NCBI RefSeq assembly: GCF_009720745.1
Contig: NZ_WNKX01000029.1
Span: 1 to 52,674, forward strand
DNA length: 52,674 nt
Reading direction: 5' to 3'
DNA from: Massilia eburnea
GTDB taxonomy: Bacteria; Pseudomonadota; Gammaproteobacteria; Burkholderiales; Burkholderiaceae_D
Both the position numbers and the translations under genes were made by a program. Within the stretch, counting starts at the first letter, position 1. The number at the start of each line of letters is the position of its first letter. This document shows positions 8,832-17,498 of the stretch, piece by piece. The notes under the pieces are model-generated. The model worked only from the letters and a program-made list of their open reading frames with translations. It ran no database searches and was not told the DNA's origin.

Positions 8832-9436
8832 CAGTGCCTCTCCAGCATCAGCAACAGTTGCTTGATTTGGTCCAGCGGTAAAATCAAGTCGGGCGCACGC
8901 AAGTCGATCGCCTCTTGCGGCATCACCTCGACTTCGGCTTCGCTGGGGTCCTGCACGACCGTCAGGCCGCCGGCCTTGCCGATAGCGGCCATGCCGGCCG
9001 CGCCATCTTCATTCGCGCCCGTCATCAGGATGGCCGCCAGGCTCGCGCCGTAAGCATCCGCCGCCGTCTCCATGGTGATGTCGATGGCGGGGCGGTTGAA
9101 ATGCAGCGGGGCGTCGCAACTCAGTGAGAAGCTGCGGTCGTTCTCGATCAGCAGGTGATAATCCGCCGGTGCAAAGTAGAGAGTACCCGGAATGATAGCT
9201 TCCTTGTCGCCCGCTTCGCTTACCGGCATCGCTACCTTTTGCTGGAACACGTCTACCAGCTGGTTGGGGCGGCCACTCCTTACGTGAAGCACAACGATGA
9301 TCGGCAGGCGGTAGCCGCGCGGCAGTACGGGCAGCACTTGCAGCAGGGCGCTCACGCCGCCGGCCGACGCGCCGATCACCACCGCCTCGGTCTTGCGGCC
9401 GGCAACTGCCATCTCAAGCGATGGGTAGATGGTCAT
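8831..9436 (-). CDS. cheB: CheB-type protein-glutamate methylesterase without receiver domain
   Basis: A 201-residue stand-alone CheB catalytic domain. The catalytic triad is visible as S24 in VIGASAGG, H51 in VVLHVRSG and D144 in MTGANEDGAAGM. CheB removes methyl groups from, or deamidates, glutamines of chemoreceptors. Here the usual N-terminal REC domain is missing, so phospho-control cannot be intrinsic; the neighbouring REC-kinase and triple-REC hybrid kinase may supply it. It overlaps cheR by 4 bases (ATGA) and the downstream kinase by one, so translation of the three is coupled. Confidence 0.9.
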   Translation of the reverse strand: MTIYPSLEMAVAGRKTEAVVIGASAGGVSALLQVLPVLPRGYRLPIIVVLHVRSGRPNQLVDVFQQKVAMPVSEAGDKEAIIPGTLYFAPADYHLLIENDRSFSLSCDAPLHFNRPAIDITMETAADAYGASLAAILMTGANEDGAAGMAAIGKAGGLTVVQDPSEAEVEVMPQEAIDLRAPDLILPLDQIKQLLLMLERH

Positions 9437-10266
9437 GATTTTTTCCTGAACAGGCGATCGCGGCGCGCCAGTACTTCGAACTTGGGCCCGTAGGACGAGA
9501 AGTCAATGCTTTCTTTGGTGCCCAGGCCCAGAAAGCCGCGGTGGCACAGCGAATCGTGGAAAAGGCCGAGCGCCCTTTCCTGCAGCTTCCTGTTGAAGTA
9601 GATCATCACGTTGCGGCAGCTGATGAATTGCGTTTCTGCGAAAACCGAGTCGGTGGCCAGGCTATGGTCGGCAAAGGTGACGTTTTCGCATAACGAGCGG
9701 TCGAACAGGGCGGCGTTGTAGGCGGCCGTGTAATAGTCGGAGAAGGCGCGTTTGCCGCCGGCGGCCTGGTAGTTGGCGGTGTAGGTGCGCATGTGCTCCA
9801 GCGGGAACATGCCCTTCTTCGCTTTTTCCAGCGATTGCGGGTTGATGTCGGTGGCGTAGATGATGCTGCGCTCGAGCAGGCCTTCTTCTTTCAGCAATAT
9901 TGCAAGCGAATACACCTCTTCGCCGGTGCTGCAGCCGGCGACCCAGATTTTCAGCGAGGGGTAGGTGCCCAGCACCGGCATCACGTGTTCGCGCAGGGAG
10001 ATGTAGTAGCTGGGGTCGCGGAACATTTCCGTCACGGGAATGGTGAGGAATTGCAGCAGCTGGCTGAAGGCGTTCGGCTCGTGCAGCACGCGCGACTGCA
10101 GCTGGGACACGGTCTTGCAGCCCATTTCAGCCATGGCGTGCAGCACGCGGCGTTTTTGCGAGGCGCCAGTGTAGTCGCGAAAGTCGTAGCTGTACTTGAG
10201 GAAGATGGCTTCCATCAGCATGCGCAGCTCGATTTCCATGCTGCTGATCGGGGCGCCGTCGCTCAT
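9433..10266 (-). CDS. cheR: CheR-type chemoreceptor methyltransferase
   Basis: A 277-residue SAM-dependent methyltransferase. The N-terminal helical domain (about 1-80, with RDYTGASQKRRVLHAMAEMG) is followed by the SAM-binding fold with KIWVAGCSTGEEVYSLAI, YATDINPQSLEKA and the C-terminal FISCRNVMIYFN signature. CheR methylates glutamates on chemoreceptors. The start at 10266 is chosen over a longer frame because it overlaps the hybrid kinase stop by one base (TGATG) and gives the family's normal N-terminus. No cheA/cheW genes are near, so this pair may act on a non-flagellar signalling output. Confidence 0.9.
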   Translation of the reverse strand: MSDGAPISSMEIELRMLMEAIFLKYSYDFRDYTGASQKRRVLHAMAEMGCKTVSQLQSRVLHEPNAFSQLLQFLTIPVTEMFRDPSYYISLREHVMPVLGTYPSLKIWVAGCSTGEEVYSLAILLKEEGLLERSIIYATDINPQSLEKAKKGMFPLEHMRTYTANYQAAGGKRAFSDYYTAAYNAALFDRSLCENVTFADHSLATDSVFAETQFISCRNVMIYFNRKLQERALGLFHDSLCHRGFLGLGTKESIDFSSYGPKFEVLARRDRLFRKKS

Positions 10267-13200
10267 CACACTGTTTCCAGGGTTGGCATCCACACGCGCA
10301 GCAGGGAGTACAGACGGGACAGGTCGATCGGCTTGGCCAGGTAGTCGTTGGCGCCGGCGGCCAGGCATTGTTCCTGGTCGTCTTTCATGGCCTTGGCGGT
10401 GATGGCGATCACGGGCAGGCGGGCAAAGCGCTCGTCGGCGCGCAGGCGGCGCGTGGCTTCCAGGCCGTCCATGCCGGGCATCATGATGTCCATCAGCACC
10501 AGGTCGATGTCGGGCACGGTGTCCAGCTTTTCCAGGGCTTCGTGGCCATTGCGGGCGATTTCCACCAGGGCGCCTTTCTGTTCAATGGCGCTGGTCAGGG
10601 CGAAGATGTTGCGCACGTCGTCGTCCACCAGCAATATGCGGCGGCCTTCGAATACGCGGTCGCGGCTGCGTACTGCCTTCAGCATGTCTTGCCGTTCGCT
10701 GGAGAGCTGCGATTCCACGCGGTGCAGGAAGAGCGTGACTTCATCCAGCAGGCGTTCCGGCGAACGCGCGCCTTTGATGATGATGGAGCGCGAATATTTT
10801 GACAGCTCGGCTTCTTCGGCGCGCGTCATGCTACGTCCAGTATAGACAATCACCGGCGGGAAGCTGGCGATCTCCTGCTGCGACATTTTCTGCAGCAGGT
10901 CGCTGCCCTGCATGTCGGGCAGTTTCAGGTCCATGATCATGCAATCGAAAACAGTCTTGTGCAGCTGCTCCAGCGCTTCGGCGCCGCTGGCCACGGCGCT
11001 GATATCGATGTCTTTGTCCTCGATCAGCTTGACCATGCTTTCGCGCTGGCGTTCGTCGTCTTCCACCAGCAGGATGCGCTTGATCTTTTGCGTGAAGCGG
11101 CGTTCCAGCCGGTCGAACACGGCCAGCAGGTCCTGCCGCTCGGCGGGCTTGTGCACGTAGCCGATGGCGCCCAGGTGCAGCGCTGCTTCGCCGCTGTCGG
11201 AGGCGCTGATCACGTGCACGGGGATGTGGCGGGTTTGCGGGTTGTCCTTCAGGGCCTGCAGCACCGACAGGCCGGAACGGTCGGGCAGGCGGATGTCGAG
11301 CAGCACGGCTTGCGGCTGGTATTCTTCGGCCAGCCGCAGGCCCTCCTCGGCGGTGAAGGCAACCAGGCCGCGGTAGCCCGCTTCGTGGGCAAGGTCGTAC
11401 AGGATGTGGGCGAAGTTGGCGTCGTCTTCGATGATCAGGACCAGCCGCTCCGGCGGCGCGGCCTTGCCACGGTCGTCTTCGAAGGGGCGGGATGCAGCGC
11501 TGCCGTTTGCTGCAGCACCGGTAGCCCTGGCGGATGCAAGTGCCGCCGTTGCGGCCGCAGTCCGGCCGGAATGCGCCGCCTCGGGCGCGGCCGCCGTCGC
11601 GTCGGCGCGCCCTGCTGGCTGTGCGGCGCCGTTCCGCGCCGCTGGCGATGCGCTGGCCGAAGGGGCAGGGCTGGTTACGGCGGACTCGCCGGGCCGGGCC
11701 GTGGGTGGCTCAGCCAATGGGGCGGCAACGGCCCATTGCGTCGGCAGCAGCAGGGTGAAGGTGCTGCCCTGCCCTTCCACGCTCGACACTTCCACTTCGC
11801 CGCCCAGCAGGCGCGCCAGGTCGCGCGAGATCGACAATCCCAGGCCGGTGCCGCCATGGCGCCGGCTCGGCGTGCCGTCGCCCTGCTGGAAGGCTTCGAA
11901 GATCGATGCCTGCTGGTCGGGGCGCACGCCGACGCCGGTGTCGATGACGGCAAAGCGCAGCAGGCCCGCCTCGCCCGGCGAAACCCGCAGGATCACCTTG
12001 CCGCGATCGGTGAATTTGACCGCATTCGACAGCAGGTTGCGGAGGATCTGTTCCAGGCGCTGGCGATCGGTGTAGATCGTCTCCGGCAGGCCTGGCAGGC
12101 GATCAACGACGAATTCCAGGTTCTTGTCCTGCGCCAGCGGGCCGAAGGCGGCATCGAGGTTATCGATCATGCCCTGCAGGTGCACATCCTCCGGCACCAG
12201 TTCCAGCTTGCCCGCTTCCACTTTGGAGATGTCGAGGATATCGTTGATCAGCGCCAGCAAGTCGTTGCCCGCGTTGTAGATGGTTTGCGCAAAGCGCACC
12301 TGCTCCTCGTTCAGGTTGCCCTGGGCGTTATCGGCCAGCAGCTTGGCCAGGATCAGGGAACTGTTCAAAGGTGTGCGCAGTTCGTGCGACATATTCGCCA
12401 GGAACTGCGATTTGTACTGGCTGGCGCGTTCCAGGTCGCGCGCCCTTTCTTCCACGTCGCGCCGCGCTGCGGCCAGGGCGGCGTTGCGCTGGTCCAGGGC
12501 TTCGGCCTGCATCGCCAGCTTTTCGTTGGTCTGCTCCAGTTCCAGCTTTTGCGTTTCCAGGTTCGCTTGCGAGCGTTCGAGAATGCGCGACTGCTCTTCC
12601 AGTTCTTCGTTGGCGGTGCGCAGCTCTTCCTGCTGCACCTGCAGCTGCTCGTTCAGCATCTGGGTATCCGACAACACCTCCGCCAGGCGCTGGCGCGACA
12701 TGGTGGCATCAATCGCCATGCCGACATTTCCTGCCACCAGCTCAAGGAAGTCCAGGTCGCGCCGCCCGACTTCACGCAGGAAGCCCAGTTCCACCACGCC
12801 GTTCACATTCTTGTCGCTGTGCACCGGCAACAGCACCAGCTGCTGCGGCGCGCCATTGCCCAGCGAGGACGAGACTTTGATATAGCCTTCCGGCAGCTGC
12901 GTCATGTGCACCGTGCGGCGCGTGCGGGCCGCCTGCCCGACCAGGCCTTCGCCGGGCGCCAGCACGCGGCCTTCTTCCTCGTCTTCCTGGCTGAAGCCGT
13001 AGGCGGCCGTGCGTTCCAGCGAGCCATCCTGGCGCACCACGTAAAACGAGGCCACCGCCACGTCCAGGTAGCGCGCCATGAATTCCAGCAGCGTGGACGA
13101 AAGCAGCGGCAATGCCATCTGCCCTATGCCCTGCTCGGCAAGCTGGCTCTGGCCTTCGCGCAGCCAGGCCTGGTGCTGCAGCTGGTAGGCGTGAGTGTGC

Positions 13201-13883
13201 TGTTCCTGCAACGCGTCGCGGTAGACATTCGACAAGCGCAGCAGGTCGCGCCGTCCCAGCCACGCCAGCAGGGCGCTGACCGCCACGCTCACGGCGAGGA
13301 AAATCGCCACCGTCCAGAAGCCCACCAGGCGCAGGGTTTCGTTGCGCGTCGCGCGCTGCAGCTCTTCATGCGCGATGAAGTCGCGGAATTGCTCGCGCAG
13401 TTCGTCGGACGGCACTTTGCCCACGCCCGCTCTCGCCATGCCAAGATAGTCGCCTCCCTGGCGGCGCGCGGCGATCATCCGGTCGGCTGCACGCAGCCAT
13501 TCCTTCTCCTGGCTACGGATGTGGCGCAAGCGTTCGACCTGGGTTGCATCGTCGGCGACGATCTCGGACAGCATGTCGCTGGCGGTGTCGAAGCGCGGCC
13601 GCGCGGCGACGAGCGGCGTGAGGAAGGCGTCATCACCCGTCAGCAGGAAGCCGCGCATGCCGCTTTCCATGTCGACCGCCAGCTTGCGCAGTTCCTGCGC
13701 GCTGCCGATCGCGCGTTCGGTCGTTTCGACCGCGCTCCAGGTGCTCATCAGGTAGGCAAACAGGGCCACGAAAATGCCGGCGGCAACAATCCCGCCAAGC
13801 AGCGGTATCCTTACGTTGCGGTTGAGTATCCGGCGAAAACCCTGGTCATCGATGGTCGAACTACGCTGCATGTCATTGATCAA
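10266..13883 (-). CDS. CHASE3-GAF hybrid histidine kinase with three receivers
   Basis: A 1205-residue membrane kinase. The order is TM1 (about 27-48), a periplasmic CHASE3 domain (about 50-185, with MESGMRGFLLTGDDAFL), TM2 (187-209), GAF (about 255-395), a long coiled coil (400-490), HisKA with H500 in NMSHELRTPL, and HATPase_c (about 605-730). An Ala/Pro-rich linker follows, then three REC domains with phosphoacceptors in LLDIRLPD, IMDLKLPD and LMDIMMPG. It heads the operon that continues into cheR, cheB and a REC-kinase with overlapping start/stop codons. The sensed ligand is unknown. Confidence 0.93.
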   Translation of the reverse strand: MINDMQRSSTIDDQGFRRILNRNVRIPLLGGIVAAGIFVALFAYLMSTWSAVETTERAIGSAQELRKLAVDMESGMRGFLLTGDDAFLTPLVAARPRFDTASDMLSEIVADDATQVERLRHIRSQEKEWLRAADRMIAARRQGGDYLGMARAGVGKVPSDELREQFRDFIAHEELQRATRNETLRLVGFWTVAIFLAVSVAVSALLAWLGRRDLLRLSNVYRDALQEQHTHAYQLQHQAWLREGQSQLAEQGIGQMALPLLSSTLLEFMARYLDVAVASFYVVRQDGSLERTAAYGFSQEDEEEGRVLAPGEGLVGQAARTRRTVHMTQLPEGYIKVSSSLGNGAPQQLVLLPVHSDKNVNGVVELGFLREVGRRDLDFLELVAGNVGMAIDATMSRQRLAEVLSDTQMLNEQLQVQQEELRTANEELEEQSRILERSQANLETQKLELEQTNEKLAMQAEALDQRNAALAAARRDVEERARDLERASQYKSQFLANMSHELRTPLNSSLILAKLLADNAQGNLNEEQVRFAQTIYNAGNDLLALINDILDISKVEAGKLELVPEDVHLQGMIDNLDAAFGPLAQDKNLEFVVDRLPGLPETIYTDRQRLEQILRNLLSNAVKFTDRGKVILRVSPGEAGLLRFAVIDTGVGVRPDQQASIFEAFQQGDGTPSRRHGGTGLGLSISRDLARLLGGEVEVSSVEGQGSTFTLLLPTQWAVAAPLAEPPTARPGESAVTSPAPSASASPAARNGAAQPAGRADATAAAPEAAHSGRTAAATAALASARATGAAANGSAASRPFEDDRGKAAPPERLVLIIEDDANFAHILYDLAHEAGYRGLVAFTAEEGLRLAEEYQPQAVLLDIRLPDRSGLSVLQALKDNPQTRHIPVHVISASDSGEAALHLGAIGYVHKPAERQDLLAVFDRLERRFTQKIKRILLVEDDERQRESMVKLIEDKDIDISAVASGAEALEQLHKTVFDCMIMDLKLPDMQGSDLLQKMSQQEIASFPPVIVYTGRSMTRAEEAELSKYSRSIIIKGARSPERLLDEVTLFLHRVESQLSSERQDMLKAVRSRDRVFEGRRILLVDDDVRNIFALTSAIEQKGALVEIARNGHEALEKLDTVPDIDLVLMDIMMPGMDGLEATRRLRADERFARLPVIAITAKAMKDDQEQCLAAGANDYLAKPIDLSRLYSLLRVWMPTLETV

Positions 13884-13924
13884 CTGTCATCGGGAAGATT
13901 CCAGTGTACGCCTACGGCGGAGCT

Positions 13925-13954
13925 TGCGCGGCAATCGTGCGCGGGGGCTATAAT
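13925..13954 (+). promoter_or_regulatory. Promoter candidate for the lipoprotein gene
   Basis: A perfect -10 hexamer TATAAT lies at 13949-13954, 30 bp before the ATG of the lipoprotein gene, with a weak -35-like TTGCGC at 13924-13929 (19-bp spacing). The -10 is the only strong part. Confidence 0.5.
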
Positions 13955-13984
13955 TGCTTTCAAACCAATCACTTTCTATAGCCC

Positions 13985-14455
13985 ATGCGCAAGATCCTGA
14001 CTGTAGTGCCGCTGCTTCTACTGGCCGGTTGCGTGAATGATTCCGCAACCTTCTACGTGGACGGCTCACGCGACCATACGCTGACCGTGCGGCGGCAACA
14101 GGAGTATTTCTGGAAAGAGGATGCGCAGTACACGCTGATGGCGGCGCGCCTGCCGGATTGCCAGCGCGCGATTCCTTTGGGCGAAATGCCGCTGGAAGGT
14201 TTGGATTTTGAGTTGTTCGCCAGCGGCGACAATGTCTGGAGCCTGCGCGCCGGCAAATACGTCTGGCAGGTGGAGACGCAGGGCTGCACCCTGGTTTCCG
14301 AAGGCGGTACGACCACTGCTACGGGCGCCAAGCTTGGCACCTACACGGCGGAGAGCAAGAAAGCGAAGATGCGCTTCGATGCGGAGGCGGCGCCCGCTGC
14401 GCCTGCCCCCGCTGCGGACGCCGCCCCGGCCAGCAACCCGCCTGCGTCGCAATAG
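13985..14455 (+). CDS. Small lipoprotein, unknown function
   Basis: A 156-residue protein beginning with a type II signal peptide, MRKILTVVPLLLLAGC, with the lipidated cysteine at position 16. The mature part is beta-rich (residues 25-115), with repeated aromatic strands and two further cysteines (in LPDCQRA and TQGCTLV) that could form a disulfide. It ends in a low-complexity Ala/Pro tail (about 130-156). The absence of Asp at +2 suggests outer-membrane sorting. It is divergent from the hybrid kinase. I recognise no family. Confidence 0.75.
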   Translation: MRKILTVVPLLLLAGCVNDSATFYVDGSRDHTLTVRRQQEYFWKEDAQYTLMAARLPDCQRAIPLGEMPLEGLDFELFASGDNVWSLRAGKYVWQVETQGCTLVSEGGTTTATGAKLGTYTAESKKAKMRFDAEAAPAAPAPAADAAPASNPPASQ

Positions 14456-14465
14456 GCGCAGGCGG
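14438..14465. terminator. Hairpin between convergent lipoprotein and dehydrogenase genes
   Basis: CCGCCTGCG and CGCAGGCGG form a perfect 9-bp stem around a 10-nt loop that contains the lipoprotein stop codon. It lies 10 bp before the stop of the convergent oxidoreductase. The U-tract is poor, so it is a terminator candidate rather than a clear one. Confidence 0.45.
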
Positions 14466-14474
14466 CCTTTCCGC

Positions 14475-15410
14475 TCAGGCTACATCCACCACTACCTTGC
14501 CCGCACCCACCGCGGCGTGCGCCGCGTTTGCCTGCTCGAGCGTGAAGCGGCCGGCTTGCAGCTGCACCTTCAGTTTGCCCGCGTCGACCAGGCGCGCCGC
14601 TTCCTTGAGGATGGCGCCATGGGCCGCCCGGCCTTTGCCTGACAACAGCGGCAGCAGGGTGAAGACGCCGGAGTAGGTAGCGGCGCGGAACGACAGCGGC
14701 GCCAGCGCGTGGGTCCCCCAGCCAAGGGCGCTCACCACATGGCCGCCGTACTGCCGCGCGGCGCGGAATGAGGCATCCAGCACTTCGCCGCCGACGGTGT
14801 CATAGACGATATCGAATTCTTCGCCGTCCACCTGCTCCAGGAAGCGCGCTCCCATGGCTTCGATCTGTTCGCGCTGTGCCGGGCGGCCCGTCGCCGTTAC
14901 CTTGGCGCCGGAGGCCAGCGCCAGCTGCACGGCCATGCGGCCCACGCCGCCCGCCCCGCCTTGCACCAGCACCGACTGGCCGGGCTGCACGCGGGCACGG
15001 TCTACCAGCCCTTCCCAGGCGGTGATGAAGACCAGGGGCAGCGCTGCCGCCTCGCGCAGGCTGATGGAACGCGGTGCGTGGGCCAGCAGGTCGGCATCCA
15101 CCGCCGCATATTCAGCCAGCGATCCCTGCACGCCGCCCACGCCGCCCGTCATGCCGAATACCGAGTCTCCTGGCGCGAAGCCGGTCACGCCCGGGCCAAC
15201 GGCTTCCACCACGCCCGCCATGTCGATGCCCAGCACCGCCGGCAGCGGCATGCGGGCATGTTCGGCCTTGCCGGCGGCGATCTTGAGGTCAAGCGGGTTG
15301 ACGCCGCTGGCGTGGATGCGCACCAGGACTTGTCCTTCGGCTGGCACTGGCTTGGCGATATCGCGGAGGGAGAGCGGTTTGCCGGCCGCTTCGAGGATCA
15401 TGGCTTTCAT
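14475..15410 (-). CDS. Zinc-independent medium-chain dehydrogenase (quinone oxidoreductase-like)
   Basis: A 311-residue MDR-superfamily NAD(P)H-dependent oxidoreductase. The N-terminal GroES-like fold (1-125) has GVNPLDLKIAAG and GIDMAGVVEAVG; the Rossmann fold has the nucleotide loop VLVQGGAGGVGRMAVQLA. The structural-zinc cysteines are absent, as in QOR and crotonase-reductase subfamilies. The start at 15410 is chosen from CAGGAG 6-7 bases upstream. The divergent LysR gene at 15521 is its likely regulator. The substrate cannot be told from sequence; small quinones or enones are typical. Confidence 0.88.
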   Translation of the reverse strand: MKAMILEAAGKPLSLRDIAKPVPAEGQVLVRIHASGVNPLDLKIAAGKAEHARMPLPAVLGIDMAGVVEAVGPGVTGFAPGDSVFGMTGGVGGVQGSLAEYAAVDADLLAHAPRSISLREAAALPLVFITAWEGLVDRARVQPGQSVLVQGGAGGVGRMAVQLALASGAKVTATGRPAQREQIEAMGARFLEQVDGEEFDIVYDTVGGEVLDASFRAARQYGGHVVSALGWGTHALAPLSFRAATYSGVFTLLPLLSGKGRAAHGAILKEAARLVDAGKLKVQLQAGRFTLEQANAAHAAVGAGKVVVDVA

Positions 15411-15520
15411 AGGAACTCCTGTGAGTTGGGTTGGTATGGAAACCAGTGTAGGCGGCATCCGCTGCGGGAAAAACCGGGCCGGGCTGCAAACAGAATCCAC
15501 GAATTGTGGATAATGGCGGG

Positions 15521-16399
15521 ATGGACAAACTCGATGCCCTGCGCGTCTATTGCGCAGTTGTGGAAACCGGGGGCTTTTCGCGCGCGGCGGAAAAGCTGGG
15601 CATCTCCACGTCCTCCGTCACGGCTCAGGTGAATGCGCTGGAGGCCCATTTCCACGTCAAGCTGATGAACCGCACCACGCGCAGCATGTCGCTCACCGGC
15701 GAGGGCCGCGAATGCTACGAACATGCCCAGCGCCTGCTGGCCGGCATGGAAGACCTGGAAGCGAGCCTGCAGCATGCGGCGCAGGAGCCGCGCGGCACCT
15801 TGCGGGTGAATATGCCGGGCCTGGTCTCCCGGCTCTACATCGCACCGGCGCTGCCGCGCTTCCTGGCGCGCCATCCCGGCATCGCTGTGCAGGCCAGCGC
15901 CAGCGACCGCATGGTGGATATGGTGGAGGAAGGCTATGACGTGCTGCTGCGGCTGGGCGACGTCGGCGACGCGCGCCTGATTGCGCGGCCCTTGCTGCAG
16001 ACGCGCTTTGTCTGCTGCGCATCGCCGGCCTTCATCGAACGGCACGGCGTGCCTGCTGAGCCAGCGGACCTGGCGGGCTTCGACTGCCTGCATTTCATCC
16101 TGCCGCGCGCCGGCCGCCTGCGCGAATGGCAGTTCGCGGATGGCGTGACGTTCACGCCGCCATCGCGCGCTTCCTTTGACCATGTGGATTCGCTGGTGGA
16201 GGCCTGCAAGGCCGGCGCCGGCATCGGCCAGTTCCTGTCGCTGTCGGTGGAAGCGGAATTGCGCAGCGGCGCCCTGCGGCCGCTGCTGGCCGGGTTCCAG
16301 GCTCCCGGCCCCGCGCTGACCGCCCTGTACCAGCAGCGGCACCAACGCGCGGCCAAGGTGCAGGCCTTTATCGACTTCCTGGCGGAAGTCTTCGCTTAA
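15521..16399 (+). CDS. LysR-family transcriptional regulator
   Basis: A 292-residue LTTR of the large CrgA-like group. The winged helix-turn-helix occupies residues 1-60 (FSRAAEKLGISTSSVTAQVNALEAHF), followed by the NRTTRSMSLTGEG hinge and a periplasmic-binding-like effector domain from about 90 to 290. It is transcribed divergently from the MDR oxidoreductase across a 110-bp gap, the classic layout for an LTTR controlling its neighbour. The start at 15521 gives the conventional MDKLDALRVYCAVVE N-terminus. The 3' end overlaps the convergent aldo/keto reductase by 4 bases. Confidence 0.9.
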   Translation: MDKLDALRVYCAVVETGGFSRAAEKLGISTSSVTAQVNALEAHFHVKLMNRTTRSMSLTGEGRECYEHAQRLLAGMEDLEASLQHAAQEPRGTLRVNMPGLVSRLYIAPALPRFLARHPGIAVQASASDRMVDMVEEGYDVLLRLGDVGDARLIARPLLQTRFVCCASPAFIERHGVPAEPADLAGFDCLHFILPRAGRLREWQFADGVTFTPPSRASFDHVDSLVEACKAGAGIGQFLSLSVEAELRSGALRPLLAGFQAPGPALTALYQQRHQRAAKVQAFIDFLAEVFA

Positions 16400-17397
16400 G
16401 CCGCTTTTTCGCTGTCCAGGTGCGACAGCTGGTAGTCGTTGTAGCGGCCACCTGCTGCGGCCCCCTGCGGCACGATCAGTTCCAGCGCTTCCAGGTCGGA
16501 TTGCAGCAGCACCGCATCCAGCGCGCCCAATGCTTCCTGCAGGCGCGTGCGGGTGCGGGCGCCTACCAGCGGCACGATGTCGGTGCCTTGCGCCATCACC
16601 CAGGCAATCGCCAGCTGTGCCACGCTGATGCCCTTGGCTTGCGCTACTGACCGCATGCGCTCCACCAGTTCCAGGTTGTGCTTCAGGTTCTCGCCCTGGA
16701 AGCGCGGGCTGTGGAGGCCTCGGTAATCCTTCTCGCCTTCGCGCTGGGCGGTCCAGTGGCCGCTGATCAAGCCGCGCGACAGCACGCCGTAGGCGGTGAT
16801 GCCGACGCCCAGTTCGCGTGCGGCCTGCAGCAGGCCATTTTCGATGCCGCGTGAAATCATCGAGTATTCGATCTGCACGTCCGTGATCGGATGCACGGCG
16901 TGGGCGCGGCGCAGGGTGTCAGCATTCACTTCCGACAGGCCGATGTGGCGCACATGCCCTTTGCGTACCAGCTCCGCGATCGCGCCGACGGTGTCTTCAA
17001 TCGGCGTGGCCGGATCGAGGCGCGATGGGCGGTAGATGTCGATGTAGTCGGTGCCCAGGCGGCGCAGCGAGTAGGCGGCAAAGTTTGCCACCGCCTGGGG
17101 GCGCGAATCGTAGCCGATAAAGCCGCCATCCGGATCGCGCAGGGCGCCGAACTTGACGCTCACCTGCACTTGCTCGCGGTTGCGGCCGCGCAGCGCTTCG
17201 CCCAGCAGCATTTCGTTGTGGCCCATGCCGTAGAAGTCGCCGGTGTCGAGCAGGGTGACGCCGGCATCCAGCGCGGCGTGGATGGTAGCGATGCTTTCGG
17301 CGCGGTCGGCCGGGCCGTACAGGTCGGACATGCCCATCAGGCCAAGGCCGAGCTGGGAGGTTTGCGGGCCGGTGCTGCCAAGTTTGCGGGTTTCCAT
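16396..17397 (-). CDS. Aldo/keto reductase
   Basis: A 333-residue NADPH-dependent reductase with a TIM barrel. The family signature LDTGDFYGMGHNEMLLGEAL supplies the catalytic Asp and Tyr, and the cofactor-binding end carries PLVGARTRTRLQEAL. One usual catalytic position is changed: the strand-4 motif normally reading YYQHR/LH reads YIDIYRPSRLD, as in the AKR11/13 (IolS/YajO-like) branch. The divergent LysR gene at 17499 probably controls it. A perfect inverted repeat at 17401-17431 overlaps its Shine-Dalgarno. Confidence 0.9.
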   Translation of the reverse strand: METRKLGSTGPQTSQLGLGLMGMSDLYGPADRAESIATIHAALDAGVTLLDTGDFYGMGHNEMLLGEALRGRNREQVQVSVKFGALRDPDGGFIGYDSRPQAVANFAAYSLRRLGTDYIDIYRPSRLDPATPIEDTVGAIAELVRKGHVRHIGLSEVNADTLRRAHAVHPITDVQIEYSMISRGIENGLLQAARELGVGITAYGVLSRGLISGHWTAQREGEKDYRGLHSPRFQGENLKHNLELVERMRSVAQAKGISVAQLAIAWVMAQGTDIVPLVGARTRTRLQEALGALDAVLLQSDLEALELIVPQGAAAGGRYNDYQLSHLDSEKAA

Positions 17398-17400
17398 GTG

Positions 17401-17431
17401 TGATCTCCAGGTGGGGTTTCGATGGAGATCA
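17401..17431 (-). promoter_or_regulatory. Inverted repeat overlapping the aldo/keto reductase ribosome-binding site
   Basis: TGATCTCC and GGAGATCA form a perfect 8-bp stem with a 15-nt spacer. Read on the minus strand, the second arm contains the GGAG Shine-Dalgarno 6 bases before the ATG at 17397. It could be an operator for the divergent LysR protein, or an RNA hairpin that hides the ribosome-binding site. Neither is proven. Confidence 0.4.
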
Positions 17432-17498
17432 TTGTGCTATTATCGAATTCAACAATAAATGCCACATCATATACATCTTTATTCGAAGATAGATAACA

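Noticed and set aside
7749..9053. 434-codon open frame opposite the REC-kinase and cheB
   Set aside because: It runs antisense across two genes with intact catalytic motifs.
10959..14000. 1013-codon open frame on the plus strand
   Set aside because: It is the antisense shadow of the hybrid kinase gene; its composition (Ala/Arg/Gln/His-rich) and lack of any family pattern mark it as a GC-driven artefact.
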